A DNA stretch of 64,000 nucleotides from Limnomonas spitsbergensis (GCA_037349105.1 JAYJMM010000113.1:4588001-4652000), one strand, 5' to 3'. Shown: positions 49,996 through 62,522, counted from the first letter of the stretch. Notes: a model not told the origin generated them from the letters alone. Program-made: numbers and translations.

Positions 49996-52689
49996 CTCAG
50001 CGACGTCAGTTTTTGTCCTCTGACTGTGCTCCCGGAGAAGCTGTCAAGCACGGGGCATTGATCCAAGAAAGAGCACATTCACGCTGGGTCAAGCAACGCC
50101 AGAATCCTTGAGGCCTCTGCAAACTTACAACCAAAAAGGACCCAAACAGAACTCGAGATCCATAATGACGTGGCAGCTACTTATAGATGCACCATCGTCC
50201 CCTATAGAATGGCCGAATGTTGTTATTGATGTAAAACGAATTCCTTCAAGTGCGTTCTTCAGGATTGTAGGTCCTGAGCTTCCTACCTCTTTCTGTGAAG
50301 TTCTGTGATTTTTTTTAGTCCATCAGAGCATCACATTTGATACATGTGACATGTGCCCGTAAATCGGTACAGGCATTGATACACCCTCCTCTTTCTAATA
50401 CTTCCTGACACTTCCTACCTCCTGCTATACTGAAGCCATCTGCTGTCTTAGCACGGGACTCTCCCGAGCTGTCATCTCCCCGTGCTCCCTGCAAACGTTC
50501 AGCTCACCCTTTGAGGAGACGGCAGGACAGAAAGGGCTTTAGGGCAGTGCCTTAAAGCGATTACCGGCAGATTGATAGGGACACATACACAGCTTGTTAG
50601 GAGTGAGGGGTTGTCATGTATCCAGAAATCCCCCTGCATTGAGCCTTTGCGATCAGAGCATGGCATGATGTCATGACTAAGATGCTTGTCATGCAACCGA
50701 TAATGCAGAACTTAGACAAACGGGCCAGAGGCTGAGGCAATATACAGACGTAATTCATGCAGATGTCGTTCATGTATGGCAGAAAGGACGCAAAAGTACA
50801 AAATGTTGGACAAACGGTACAAAATGATGATTTCAGTACCTTACATTCATAACCTCTGCAGCCATACCAGAAAAACAAAATACAAATAATAAATGTCCAC
50901 GCAAGTCCTCACTCATTTCTGCCCCAAATCATGTGTGTAAGTCCCGCACTCCTTAGGTGTAGCTCTAAATAAGCTCCTCCAATATGGCCTTACATTCTGT
51001 GGGGTGTTTTCTGAACAAACATAAACCTTGGAGTGCAACAAAGCCAGGGAAATGCCATGGTAATGCAGAAACAATGTCATGCAGATTCTCTTCAGAAGCA
51101 CCCACCATCAAGTGCAGTACCTGGCTCAGCATCATGCCTCACGGCCAACGGCTCATGGCAGCGGTCAACACAGTGCACGGGTCGCACACAAGGAGGACAC
51201 AAACATCGTGGGCCTCTGCTCATTGTCAGGGAGCCAAGATTGTTAGTCAGACGCGGCCCTGACGATGCTCCACTTGATTGTGAGAGAAAATGTTTTCCCC
51301 ATCTTGTCTGGACCTTCTGAAAAAAGAATGGATGACAAGTACAAGTAAGGACCATTACGGTACTAGAGAACTCATCTAAAGCAAGGAGGAGTCGGCACAT
51401 GCATAACTCACGTGCCTGCATCAGCACTGATGTCACTAGGACTATGCTGGGGTAGCTGCTTATCGAGAATAGCCCCCGAAGCAAGCAGCCATGAGCACAG
51501 CTATGTCACGAAGTAGAGTTGTATCAATTATGAAATAAAGAATTTGCAGAGAGCCAAGGCAACAGGGTTCCTTACATGGGATCCATGGCATCAAGGCTCG
51601 TATTTGACCATGACCCTAGATGCCTCACATGACATTCTCCTCAAGGTATCCGCAATGTAATGACCTCACAATCGCTGCAAGGGTTTTCGGGACAGACCAC
51701 AGCACCTGAAGGTATGGCAACAAGGTGACAACCTCTTCTGCAGGGCACCTGTGCAGTGTGCATAAGGAGAATCCACATGCCATTTCATGTTGGATGAACT
51801 ATGTGACTCAACAGTAGCCATTAGCCTTCCCAATTTAAGCCTAAGCGGCATATGGTAGCTCAGGGGAAAAGCGCCCTGTCACCTCTCCACTCTTGCTTCG
51901 ACACACCGCTTCCTGCACACCAATACCCTCCACAGCTTATGATACTTGCCCACTTTTGATCCTCCAGCCTGCCGAGTAAAAGTGCATGAGCCGCGCTGAT
52001 GAGGAACCTTGCTTGCCATGCGTAGGCAGGAACCAGTTGGTGAGCAGGGTGCTGATGATCACCCAGAACTGATCAAATTGCTTCATTTGTTCATCTGGTT
52101 GCGTACTCTGGATGGCATCTTGTGCAATGAAACATTCAACTGTGATGCTATGCGTGAATCAGCCCAAGATGAAGCCTGCCAGGCAGAGAGTGCAAAACAC
52201 AGTACCACACTGTGCAACGAACACAAGCAGCTGTGGGGCAGCCAGCCTCGGGCCCTTATGGCTGCCAAGGGCATCAGAAACGTAATCGCCCCCCAAAAGT
52301 GCCCAGAAGCTTGATATGCCTAAAATCAAGCTTCTGACGAGATGCTGTGAAGAGGTGACGAGGATGTGCTCTGGCACGAACGGCATGACGGAAATGCATG
52401 TACGACTGGGGGACAGACTTTGTGAACAATAAGTTATATAACATGATACCGGTAATTAGCGCCCCAAGCTGTATTTTGGTGATCGCCATCCTTTAAAACC
52501 ACCCACTAATTTTGCGCGGGCCTGAGATGCCGACACGCTCACAGCGCGACGCTGGATCATTTGAGTTATAACCAGACGCTACGATAGCGGTCGACACCAT
52601 GGCGATGGACCTGTGCCAATTCTTTTGCCGTGCATATCGAAGAATAACATGAAGACGAAACTTGGCAACAGCCGAAAGGGCCGCTAGCG
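49996..52689. other. Mostly unassigned, possible further minus-strand exons
   Basis: A minus-strand stretch near 52319-52162 reads as a hydrophobic, membrane-like segment (LLGGDYVSDALGSHKGPR, then LLVFVAQCGTVFCTLCLAGF) after a TTTTAG acceptor. Another stretch near 52110-51985 reads FWVIISTLLTNWFLP. These could be exons of a membrane protein, but no full model could be built. Confidence 0.3.
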
Positions 52690-53211
52690 CGAAGCCACCC
52701 ACGGCCCACTGGAATACACTGCATGCATGTAGCAGCACTACCGCCCCCTGGCATGCGCTGCCTGCCTGCTGCAGCATCATCCCTTCCACCTCTGGCATGA
52801 GCTGCCCCCGTCCCCACCTAATGCGCTGCATGGATGCAGCACCACCGCACCCCTGCCCTCCTAGCATGCGCTGCCTGCATGCTGCAGAGCAGATCCTCTG
52901 CCCACCTGTTGCCCTGCGTGCACGCTGCACTACCGACACCGTCTACCATGGCATGCGTTACATGCACGGTGCACTAAACCCTGGCATGTGCTGCCTGCTT
53001 GCTGCACCACCGCCCCCTCCCCCCCTCCTCACTTGTGTCGCCTGCATGCTATGACACTGCGCCCCTACCCCTCCCAGGCATGCGTTGCCTGCATGCCGCA
53101 CCCTGCCCCCCTACCTCCTTGCCATGCGCTGCCTGCATACTGCACCACCGCCTCCCGGCCTCCTACCTTGGCATGGGCTTCCCGCATCCTGCACCACCGC
53201 CCCCCTCCCAC
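52690..53211. repeat. Diverged edge of the 43-bp satellite
   Basis: Degenerate units with GCGCTGCCTGCATGCTGCA and CACCGCCCCC cores become regular toward 53212. Confidence 0.8.
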
Positions 53212-55490
53212 CCTAACGCGCTGCCTGCATGCTGCACCACCGCCCCCCTCCCACCCTAACGCGCTGCCTGCATGCTGCACCACCGCCCCCCTCCCACCCT
53301 AACGCGCTGCCTGCATGCTGCACCACCGCCCCCCTCCCACCCTAACGCGCTGCCTGCATGTTGCACCACCGCCCCCCTCCCACCCTAACGCGCTGCCTGC
53401 AGGCTGCACCACCGCCCCCCTCCTACCCTAACGCGCTGCCTGCATGCTGCACCACCGCCCCCCTCCCACCCTAACGCGCTGCCTGCATGCTGCACCACCG
53501 CCCCCCTCCCACCCTAACGCGCTGCCTGCATGCTGCACCACCGACCCCCTCCCACCCTAACGCGCTGCTGGCATGTTGCACCACCGCCCTCTCCCACCTA
53601 ACGCGCTGCCTGCAGGCTGCACCACCACCCCCTCCCACCCTAACGCGCTGCCTGCATGCTGCACCACCGCCCCCCTCCCACCCTAACGCGCTGCCTGCAT
53701 GCTGCACCACCGCCCCCCTCCCACCCTAACGCGCTGCCTGCATGCTGCACCACCGATCCCCTCCCACCCTAACGCGCTGCCTGCATGCTGCATTACCGCC
53801 CCCCTCCCACCCTAACGCGCTGCCTGCATGCTGCACCACCGCCCCCCTCCCACCCTAACGCGCTGCCTGCATGCTGCACCACCGACCCCCTCCCACCCTA
53901 ACGCGCTGCTGGCATGCTGCACCACCGCCCTCTCCCACCTAACGCGCTGCCTGCAGGCTGCACCACCACCCCCTCCCACCCTAACGCGCTGCCTGCAGGC
54001 TGCACCACCGCCCCCCTCCCACCCTAACGCGCTGCCTGCATGTTGCACCACCGCCCCCCTCCCACCCTAACGCGCTGCCTGCATGCTGCACCACCGCCCC
54101 CCTCCCACCCTAACGCGCTGCCTGCATGCTGCACCACCGCCCCCCTCCCACCCTAACGCGCTGCCTGCATGTTGCATTACCGCCCCCCTCCCACCCTAAC
54201 GCGCTGCCTACAAGCTGCACCACCGACCCCCTCCCACCCTAACGCGCTGCCTGCATGCTGCACCACCGCCCCCCTCCCACCCTAACGCGCTGCCTGCATG
54301 CTGCACCACCGCCCCCCTCCCACCCTAACGCGCTGCCTGCATGCTGCACCACCGACCCCCTCCCACCCTAACGCGCTGCCTGCATGCTGCACCACCGCCC
54401 CCCTCCCACCCTAACGCGCTGCCTGCATGCTGCACCACCGACCCCCTCCCACCCTAACGCGTTGCTGGCATGCTGCACCACCGCCCCCCTCCCACCTAAC
54501 GCGCTGCCTGCAGGCTGCACCACCACCCCCTCCCACGCTAACGCGCTGCCTGCAGGCTGCACCACCGCCCCCCTCCCACCCTAACGCGCTGCCTGCATGC
54601 TGCACCACCGCCCCCCTCCCACCCTAACGCGCTGCCTGCATGCTGCACCACCGCCCCCCTCCCACCCTAACGCGCTGCCTGCATGTTGCATTACCGCCCC
54701 CCTCCCACCCTAACGCGCTGCCTACAAGCTGCACCACCGACCCCCTCCCACCCTAACGCGCTGCCTGCATGCTGCACCACCGCCCCCCTCCCACCCTAAC
54801 GCGCTGCCTGCATGCTGCACCACCGCCCCCCTCCCACCCTAACGCGCTGCCTGCATGCTGCACCACCGACCCCCTCCCACCCTAACGCGCTGCCTGCATG
54901 CTGCACCACCGCCCCCCTCCCACCCTAACGCGCTGCCTGCATGCTGCACCACCGACCCCCTCCCACCCTAACGCGTTGCTGGCATGCTGCACCACCGCCC
55001 CCCTCCCACCTAACGCGCTGCCTGCAGGCTGCACCACCACCCCCTCCCACGCTAACGCGCTGCCTGCAGGCTGCACCACCGCCCCCCTCCCACCCTAACG
55101 CGCTGCCTGCATGCTGCACCACCGCCCCCCTCCCACCCTAACGCGCTGCCTGCATGCTGCACCACCGCCCCCTCCCACCCTAACGCGCTGCTGGCATGCT
55201 GCACCACCGCCCCCCTCCCACCCTAACGCGCTGCCTGCATGTTGCATTATCGCCCCCCTCCCACCCTAACGCGCTGCCTGCAAGCTGCACCACCGCCCCC
55301 CTCCCACCCTAACGCGCTGCCTGCATGCTGCACCACCGCCCCCCTCCCACCCTAACGCGCTGCCTGCATGCTGCACCACCGCCCTCTCCCACCTAACGCG
55401 CTGCCTGCAGGCTGCACCACCACCCCCTCCCACCCTAACGCGCTGCCTGCAGGCTGCACCACCGCCCCCCTCCCACCGTTGTGCGCTGCC
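53212..55490. repeat. 43-bp satellite array, about 53 units
   Basis: Each unit contains CCTGCATGCTGCACCACCGC, CCCCCTCCCACCCTAACG and CGCTG. A telomere-like CCCTAA lies in almost every unit. Variants (GCAGGCTGC, GCATGTTGCATTACC, CGACCCCC) form higher-order blocks: a 514-bp block repeats at 54384 and 54898, and a 341-bp block at 53487 and 53828. ORFs across it are artefacts of the repeat. Confidence 0.97.
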
Positions 55491-56305
55491 GGCATTCTGC
55501 ACCACCGCCCCCCTTCCCTTTCTAAAGCGCTGCCTGCATGCAGCGCCACCGCCCCCATCCCTCCCTAATGCCCTGCCTGCCTGCCGCACCACCGCCCCCC
55601 TCCCTTTCTAATGCCTTGCCTGCATATTACACCACCGCCCTCTTTAGTTTGCCCCTTCCCTCCCTAGTGTGCTGCTGGCATGCCGCACCACTGCCCCCCG
55701 CCCCCCCTAATGCGCTGCCTGCCTGCTGCACCACCGCCCCCTCCCCTCCCTAGTGCGCTGCCTGCCTACTGCACCTCCGCCCTCTTCCCTCCCTAGTGCG
55801 CTGCCTGCAAGCTGCACCACCGCCCCCCTCTTTTTCTAATGCGCTGCCTGCCTGCTGCACCACCGCCCCCTTTGCCCCTTCCCTCCATCGTGCGTTGCTG
55901 GCATGCCGCACCACTGCCCCCCTCCCCCCCTTATGCGCTGCCTGCCTGCTGCACCACCGCCCCCTCCCCTCCCTAGTGCGTTGCCTGCCTTCTGCACCAC
56001 CGCCCCCCTACCTCCCTAATGCGCCGCCTGTCTGCTGCACCACCGCCCCCTTCCCTCTTAAGTGCGCTGCCTGCTTGCTGCCCCCCCCCCCCTCCCCCCT
56101 ACCTCCCTAATGGGCTGCTTGCAAGCTGCACCTATTGCACCCTTCCCTCCCTAATGCGCTGCCTGCCTATTGCACCACTGCACCTCTACTTCCTGAATGG
56201 GCTGCCTGCAAGCTGCACCACCGCCCCCTTCCCTCCCTAGTGCGTTGCCTGCCTGTTGCACCACCGCCCCCCTACCTCCCTAATGGGCTGCCTGTATGCT
56301 GCACC
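55491..56305. repeat. Diverged right edge of the satellite
   Basis: Units degrade to variants with TAATGCGCTGCCTGC and CTGCACCACCGCCCCC separated by CCTCCCT, ending at 56305. A long C tract interrupts near 56080. Confidence 0.85.
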
Positions 56306-57124
56306 CATCAGCAGGAGTCTTCTTCTCCAGTTTCGGGTATACTATTCTTAAATTGCTTTCGCAACTTGTCTACCTTGTGGCACTCACGTGCAAATCACAC
56401 TTCTAATCTGGCAAACTGAAAAATATGCACACAATGCACGGTAAATTGGAGGCGAGTGCACGTAATTAAGTGGTGTGGAAGTGTCGAGAGGTGACGACAT
56501 GCACGACAGATGAACGTGTCCCATAGGGTCACCACTCACCAGTCATCACCCACTGGTCATTACCCTGCATGTCTGTCTCATCGCATGGAAAAGTGTCGCC
56601 TCTCAGCCGCATTCAAGCCGCAATCAAAGCACATTGGCCCACTCTAATCTGCGGCTTTGACCAGCCGAATGTCGCACTACATTCGACTGAACGAACGCGA
56701 GCGTCTTGCACGACTTACACTCTTCTTATTTTTTTGTTATGCGACCTATTGTATGGTGCGCGACTCACATGTGCACTCTTCCAGTTTAAGATCTTGATAT
56801 GTAAACTGTTTTTACGCGCGGCGTTTTCGATCTCACACATTTCTTGTACTTTCGGCGCATTTTACCGGTTTTCCTGTTGACGACGGTCAGGCCTGATCTC
56901 GGCAGGGGTCACAGTCTGTCATACACATCACAAATCTGCGGTGTCTATCTACTTCGCATTCAGTTGTCGCTTCGCCAATTTGCTAGCCACTGGCTGCTGC
57001 AGTGCTGCCCCATCCCCCACTCGACCCCTCCACCGACTGACGGCACTGACGGCAGCCCGCGCATCATCATGGCGTAATCTGTCGACGCCGTCTATTTCAA
57101 AGATCACGCACTGAGTGTATACAA
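56306..57124. other. Intergenic, probable promoter region
   Basis: This is non-repetitive DNA between the satellite and the ATG at 57125. No gene or clear motif was recognised. Confidence 0.4.
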
Positions 57125-60100
57125 ATGCCTGGCATGAAGAACTGCATCTCCTTTCTGTCGTGTGGCCTCGTGCCGCTGCCCAGGCCGCGGCAGCCTGCTG
57201 TGTATGTTGCACCAGGAGCTGGTGCTCCAGAAGCTGTACATCAGCTCGACGACAGCCAATACGTTGTTCCTGGATCACCATTTTCTCGTTCATGGAACGA
57301 GACAACATCGGATACAGCGGGCAAAGTCGACGCCTTATCAGTCCTGTCGTCCTCAATGGGGGCAGCATCAGGCCAGCCCCAACAGCCGCAGGTGCGTGAG
57401 GAGGCTCAGCTGCTGGATGGCCATGAGCAGGTGCGAGAGCCAGTGCAAGGGGTGGGATGACCAGTAGCAGAAATAATCTATCTCCCCTGAATCAGCACTC
57501 ATTCTCTCAGCCGATGAAAGCCTGGTTTAAGATTTTAAGCCTGCAGCTAATAATATATGGTTTGTACATGACACCCATGCTGAGTTGTCGTCTGTGTTCT
57601 TCCACCACTTAGATCCATATCTTCCAACCTTTATTCCAGCCCTCATTAGGGTGACACCCAAGCAATGTGGATACACTCCCTGTGACATACCGTACTTGAG
57701 TGAGCTGTAATTGGGTTTTAAACAATGATACAATTTGTCGGCACAGGTTGCATTCCTAACGCCTAGATAATGAGCTTCATGCAAGCTTGAGCTTTTACTT
57801 GCATCTGTGACGCCTTAGTAGCTTGCTTTCAAATCCTAACTGAATGTGTAAGTGTGAAACCCTGTCCTTGGCACCCTTGCTGTTCCCTCCTGGCCAGTTG
57901 ATTCAAGCTGAACGCGTCAAAACCTCTCCTCCCTCTCATGTCTCTGGCTACAAAGCTACACCACCGCACCCAAGATGCCTAGCAAGACCATCCCTCAAAA
58001 AATAAATTCACCATGCATGAGAGACTCCTGGATGTCAGCTCTGCACATCATCATCGTTCCAATCTGACAGGCCTGCAAGTCTGCAACCGCTCATCCCCTT
58101 TCCACACCTGGCTGAAAGGCTGCGCTTCCATACAAGGTTATCTCAAGCATGACTATCCCGTGTGAATACCGTCATCTTGCATAAGGGCCTGCCAGTGGGC
58201 GACAGCTGGGTACGACGTCAGCTTTCAAAGCTGACCGCCTTGCCCCCCCCCACACCCCTCTCATCAGGCTGATGATCTGTACTGCTCAACAGGGGTGTCT
58301 TGAGCACGACTATCACGCATGAAACCGTCACTTGCCAGTGGGCGGCAGCTAGGCCTTTTAAGCTGACCGCCATGAAATGCCTTCCCCGTCCTCTCATCAG
58401 GCTGATGAGCTGCACCTCTCAACAAAGTTCATGAAAGGCAGCAAGCGAAGAGCAACTTCCTCACGGCGATTTGTTCTTTTGGGTATGCTTTGTTGGTCCG
58501 ATGGCAGGATTTGCGGTGGTCAAATATCTGTCCTGCCCTCCTGCTGGAGGTATCCCAACAGGGGTGTCTCCACCAGGACCATCCCGATTGAAAGCCGTCA
58601 CCTGCCAGTGGGCGGCAGCTGGGCACGTCGTCGGCCTTCTGATCTGATCGCCTTGCAATCCCCCCCCCCCCTTTCATCAGGCTGGGAATCTACCCTGCCC
58701 AACAGGCCCAGCAGGACCCTCCCCTGTGACTGCTGACAACGTGGAGGGAAGGAAGACACTCGCTGAGAAGCGCAGCTTGGTGCGGCGTCGGCATTCCACA
58801 GCGGCCTGCTCGGTCCCCCTCCTCAGTAATGGCCTTGACACAAGTGAGCAGGCTGCTTTGTCAGGGTTGCCAGCAACAGGGACTAAAGCAACCCGGGCAT
58901 CAGCTGCAAGTGAGTGTGACTGGTACACATGAATTTAGGTCAGGGGTTAGGGCTCAGGGATTAGGGTTCAGTAGTTAGGGTTCAGGGGTTAGGGTTCAGT
59001 TGTTTGAGGCTCTCCCAGCCACACATAGCAGTAGACTATTTGCCGAATCTGACGAAAACGAATCCGCTTTTGAAAGCAAGAAAAACGTGCTGTTGAACCC
59101 ATCCTGTGAGTCCAGGGGCTGCAAATCTGGGGCCTTGCCTGGCCATCATCGCTGAGTATTTGAAGGTGCCTCAGCTTAAATCCAGCCACGTCGCTGGGGC
59201 CTGGTGTAGCAAGTCCTGCTGCTTGAGATACGGTCTGAAGGCCGGTCATGGTTTGGTTCCCGTCGGCCTAGTGCTGGCCGCCCGTCAGTCTAAAATGGTG
59301 GTCCTTTCACTCCTTTGCCCACTGAACAAAGCCTGGTACACGTCAAGTATAAACACCAAAACCCCAGGGCCCTTGAACGGCTTTGAAAATCCTTGACATC
59401 GAAATCCATGAGAGGATTTGAAATCTCATTACCCATTCAGGAATCTGATGAGTGCCCAAACTATGCATCACACCTCAAAACAATAAGGGCAGCTGAGAAA
59501 TGCGCTGCTGATTCTATATGTCTTGGCACGTCCCATGTGCCCGTGCCCCCCCCCTACCACTTCGATGGCAGCGCCTAGTTCCCTTTTTCCCTACCCTGCC
59601 CCCCTACCTTCCCGACAGGAGTGCATGGCGCCTCCACACTTGTCAACTCCGAATTATGTGGGTAGCAGAGAAAAAACGCCGCCCGTTTATGAATTTTATG
59701 CCATGCCCCCCTCTCTAAAAGGAGGGCCAGGTGCTCATCAGCTCTTTCCCTCACCCCTGCCGAGTCCTCTCCGCTCCTTAACAGGAGCGCCGGGTGCCTC
59801 CACGCTTCTCATGCAGGATTAATGCGGCAAGCCGGCAACGCAGGAACGCTTTGTTGTTTCTTTATCCCCTGCCATGCCCCCCTCCATTCCCCAGCAGGTG
59901 CACTTGGCACTTCCACGATTCTCAACCAAGAATAATGCAACAATGCAGGAATTATCTGTTGTTTCTTCATCCCCTGGCCCCTGCCATGCCCTCCTCCCCT
60001 CCCCAACAGGAGCGCTTGGCACCACAACTCTTCCCAACCAAGAATAATGCAGCAATGAAGGCATTACCTTTTGTTTACGTTATCCTTGCCTTCTCCTTCT

Positions 60101-61295
60101 ACGCTCCCCAACAGAAGCGCTCGGCGCCTCCAAGGCACCCCATTTGACCGGCATCGAAGCCGTCCGCTCGATCCTACGGAATTCCGCGACGCTTGCAGAC
60201 GGCGGCTCCAAAAGCTTCGAGGTGGCCCGTCGGCAGAACTCCGCGAACAATGCAGCAAACGCATTCGGTAGCAGCAGGGACTTCCTCAGGAGCGGCAGTG
60301 GTCAGCTGAGTAAGCTTACCAACTTGCAGGGCGGAAACAGGCATGGCCAGAGACTGAGCTTCGCCCTTTCCCCGCCCTCGAGAATCTCCAGCAGCCCGAA
60401 AACACCGTCAGGCTTGGCAGCATCCAGCGCATCCAGCCCCATCCCCGGCAGCTGTGAAGGGGCGCAGCATGACAAGCCCATTGCCAGTTCTAACCTGCCA
60501 AGTAACCTCAGCAGAAGGAGGAGTGGCAGCATGGGCAGCAGGAGGAGTGGCAGGTTTGAAAGGGGCCCGGCCGGCACATTGCCCCACTACTCATCCTCGC
60601 TCCAAAGAATGGCCCGCCTGCAGAGCGCATTTGAGCAGGTCCCGGAGGCCACCAGCTTCGATCTTAATATCCAGGGCTGCGGCACCAGCTGCTCCAATGA
60701 GCCGGCTCCAGAGGACGGCCGCACCACCGTCCATGAGGCCTCTGGCCATGACGCAAATTACGTTGACAAGGTTATCTCCAAGGCCGGCGGCGGCGGCGGC
60801 GGCGCTAATTCCGCCCATGAGAGGGTACAAAAGGCCATGGGCTGCGGCGCCAACGGAACCTTTGAACAGGTTATCACAGAGGCTTCCGGCTGCGGCACGA
60901 ACTGCGATAGCTTGGGCTGCTGTGCTGCGTCAGATGAGTTCAGACAGAACAGCAGTGGTGGCTACGCCTTGGTTGGACCTTCTGAATGTGTGTCTCCCTC
61001 TTCTGAGAACGTGGCAGACCGCAGTTCTGCGGGCCGTAGGTCGAATCGGAGTGTGGATGGCCGTTTTTCGAAGTCCCGCATGAGCCGCGATACATCAGCC
61101 CCCAATAAATTATGTGGTTCCTTGCAGTCACCAGCAGACACTGCCGGCCTGTCATCTGTTTGCTCTGCATACGCGTCGCCTCGAGCAGCGATGAAGATGC
61201 TGGCACATGCAAATGCCGAGCGCCCTATGGCTGTCAAGAGCAGGCGTGGTGAGCAAACGCTGCGGTGGGCACTGAAAAGGGGTGAAAAGGGGTAA
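57125..61295 (+). CDS. Probable gene for a disordered Ser/Gly-rich protein (multi-exon, incomplete model)
   Basis: Supported exons: 57125-57391 (ATG start, CAG/GTGCGT donor), 58706-58909 (CAACAG acceptor, GTGAGT donor) and 60115-61295 (CCCAACAG acceptor, TAA stop). The last two join in phase 1 and read SAAKALGASKAPHL across the junction. The first exon ends in phase 0, so at least one intermediate exon is missing. The long last exon encodes about 393 residues, rich in Ser, Gly, Asn and Arg, with a CGTSC/CGANG/CGTNC series of Gly-Cys motifs and a poly-Gly run. No enzymatic domain is recognised, so it may be a regulatory or scaffold protein with disordered regions. Four extra copies of the last exon's start lie tandemly in the preceding intron (see 59619-60114). 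Confidence 0.55.
58070..58705 (+). repeat. Degenerate tandem modules before the second exon
   Basis: About three to four copies of a ~140-bp unit share GCCAGTGGGCGGCAGCT, GCTGACCGCC, CTCTCATCAGGCTGATGA and CAACAGGGGTGTCT. The CAACAG of each is placed like the acceptor of the real exon at 58706. At 58557 the copy stays open for about 30 codons; others stop soon. Confidence 0.65.
58931..59003 (+). repeat. Interstitial telomere-like tract
   Basis: Five TTAGGG-type motifs lie within 73 bp, spaced as TTAGGGTTCAGGGG and variants, resembling decayed plant/algal TTTAGGG telomere sequence. It lies inside an intron of the gene model. Confidence 0.7.
59619..60114 (+). repeat. Four tandem copies of a 3' splice site plus exon start
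   Basis: Exon-like starts at 59619, 59785, 59898 and 60010 each follow a pyrimidine tract and CAG, share reading phase with the genuine exon at 60115, and encode variants of ALGTSTILNQE or APGASTLLMQD before a stop codon. Spacing to the next is 166, 113, 112 and 105 bp. Confidence 0.75.
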
Positions 61296-61480
61296 ACATC
61301 ATAGCAATTCATTGAAGAGAATCCTGTCCGATGGGGGTATTGTATTGTTAGGGCTCTTTTTGGAGTCCCCCGAGTGACATTGGCGTGATGGGTGGCTGAA
61401 CCTGACCGGGTCGTGAATGCTTTAGGGTATTGGGTGGTGTACTGGTGTTGTCTCGGGTGCAGTACTGAAGTGCTTCCTGT

Positions 61481-61530
61481 AAAACACCTTTGGGCCCTGC
61501 TAGAAAGATTGGCCGCGTTGGCGCTGAACT
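61481..61530 (+). repeat. Dispersed repeat family A copy, truncated
   Basis: Retains AACACCTTTGGGCCCTGC, GAAAGATTGGCCGCG and TTGGCGC. Confidence 0.65.
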
Positions 61531-62042
61531 GTGTATGTTGCGGCATGCGCAGTTTCTGTGTTAAGTCTGAACATGTCATAGTTGGGGGTCAGGGAGTTTT
61601 CCCATGCGGATTCAAGCGGGAGGTGTATCTTGTGAGTAATATTGGTTTGTATCCATGAACCGGCTGGGTACTGGTACCTCTGAGCCAACACTCAGTTAGG
61701 CCTGAGTGCTTCGTGCCACCGCTACATGGGACCAGTACTCTGACACTGGAAAAGGGACTTAGGTGTAAGTTAAGACGGTGTGTTACACCACAAACCGTAC
61801 AATTTTAACTGAAGAACCGTAAATGTTGACTGGAGAACCGTAAAATGTTTGTGGTACCGTCAAACGGCCGGCCGTCGCCACCGTAAACCGCCCACCGCTG
61901 CATGGGATCCAGCCCTTGAACAGTATCCAACAACTCCTCTCCTTCGCTGTTGTGCAATCGCAGGCAGCAGTGGAGGCAGCAATGTCTGCCTCCTCAGCGA
62001 ATCACGGTTTGCACGCCTCCTAGCATCCTCTCCATACGTGGA

Positions 62043-62248
62043 CAGCAGCCTGCAGCAGCAGGGGCAGCACATGGTCCGGAGCCCACACCTGCGCCGCCCG
62101 ATGAGGGAGCCATGAAGCAGTGTCGTACTGTCCTTATAATTGAGTATTCAAGGTACTATGCACATGACCAGCAGCCTGCAGCAGCAGGGGCAGCACATGG
62201 TCCGGAGCCCACACCTGCGCCGCCAGAAGAGGGAGCACTCAAGCAGTT
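62043..62248. repeat. Direct repeat, two ~80-bp copies 126 bp apart
   Basis: 62043-62122 and 62169-62248 share CAGCAGCCTGCAGCAGCAGG, GGCAGCACATGGTCCGGAGC and CCACACCTGCGCCGCC identically, then diverge slightly. A third decayed copy may follow near 62280. Confidence 0.85.
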
Positions 62249-62480
62249 ATGTTTGAGTGAAGTATTCCGGTCATGCACATGAACCCCAGCATGCGGTGTC
62301 TGGAGCAGCACATGCTCCTGTGCCGAGCGCCACGTGGGGTTTAGGGTTAAGGGTTTGTATGAGGTTGGCCGCATTAGTTGATCAGCCGCACCTGTCACTT
62401 CCGCCTGTAAAAGTGTGTGAAGAAGCATGCAGTTGCCCGAGTTTCATAAGCGTGAACCGGGGGCATTGCTCATGTGCAAT

Positions 62481-62522
62481 CAACACGCCATGCATGTCTA
62501 ATGTTGCACGCATGGCGTGTTG
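62481..62522. repeat. Perfect 13-bp inverted repeat
   Basis: CAACACGCCATGC (62481-62493) pairs with GCATGGCGTGTTG (62510-62522) over a 16-base loop. It is followed by alternating TGCATGCATGCATG. Confidence 0.85.

Noticed and set aside
53212..55490. CRISPR-like array
   Set aside because: Units are contiguous 43-bp tandem repeats with no unique spacers, in a eukaryotic context without cas genes.
53212..56240. Many 60-108 codon ORFs in the satellite
   Set aside because: They are translations of the 43-bp unit, occur on both strands and are duplicated with the array.
62481..62522. Hairpin as a bacterial-type terminator
   Set aside because: The window is eukaryotic and no U-tract follows; kept only as an inverted repeat.
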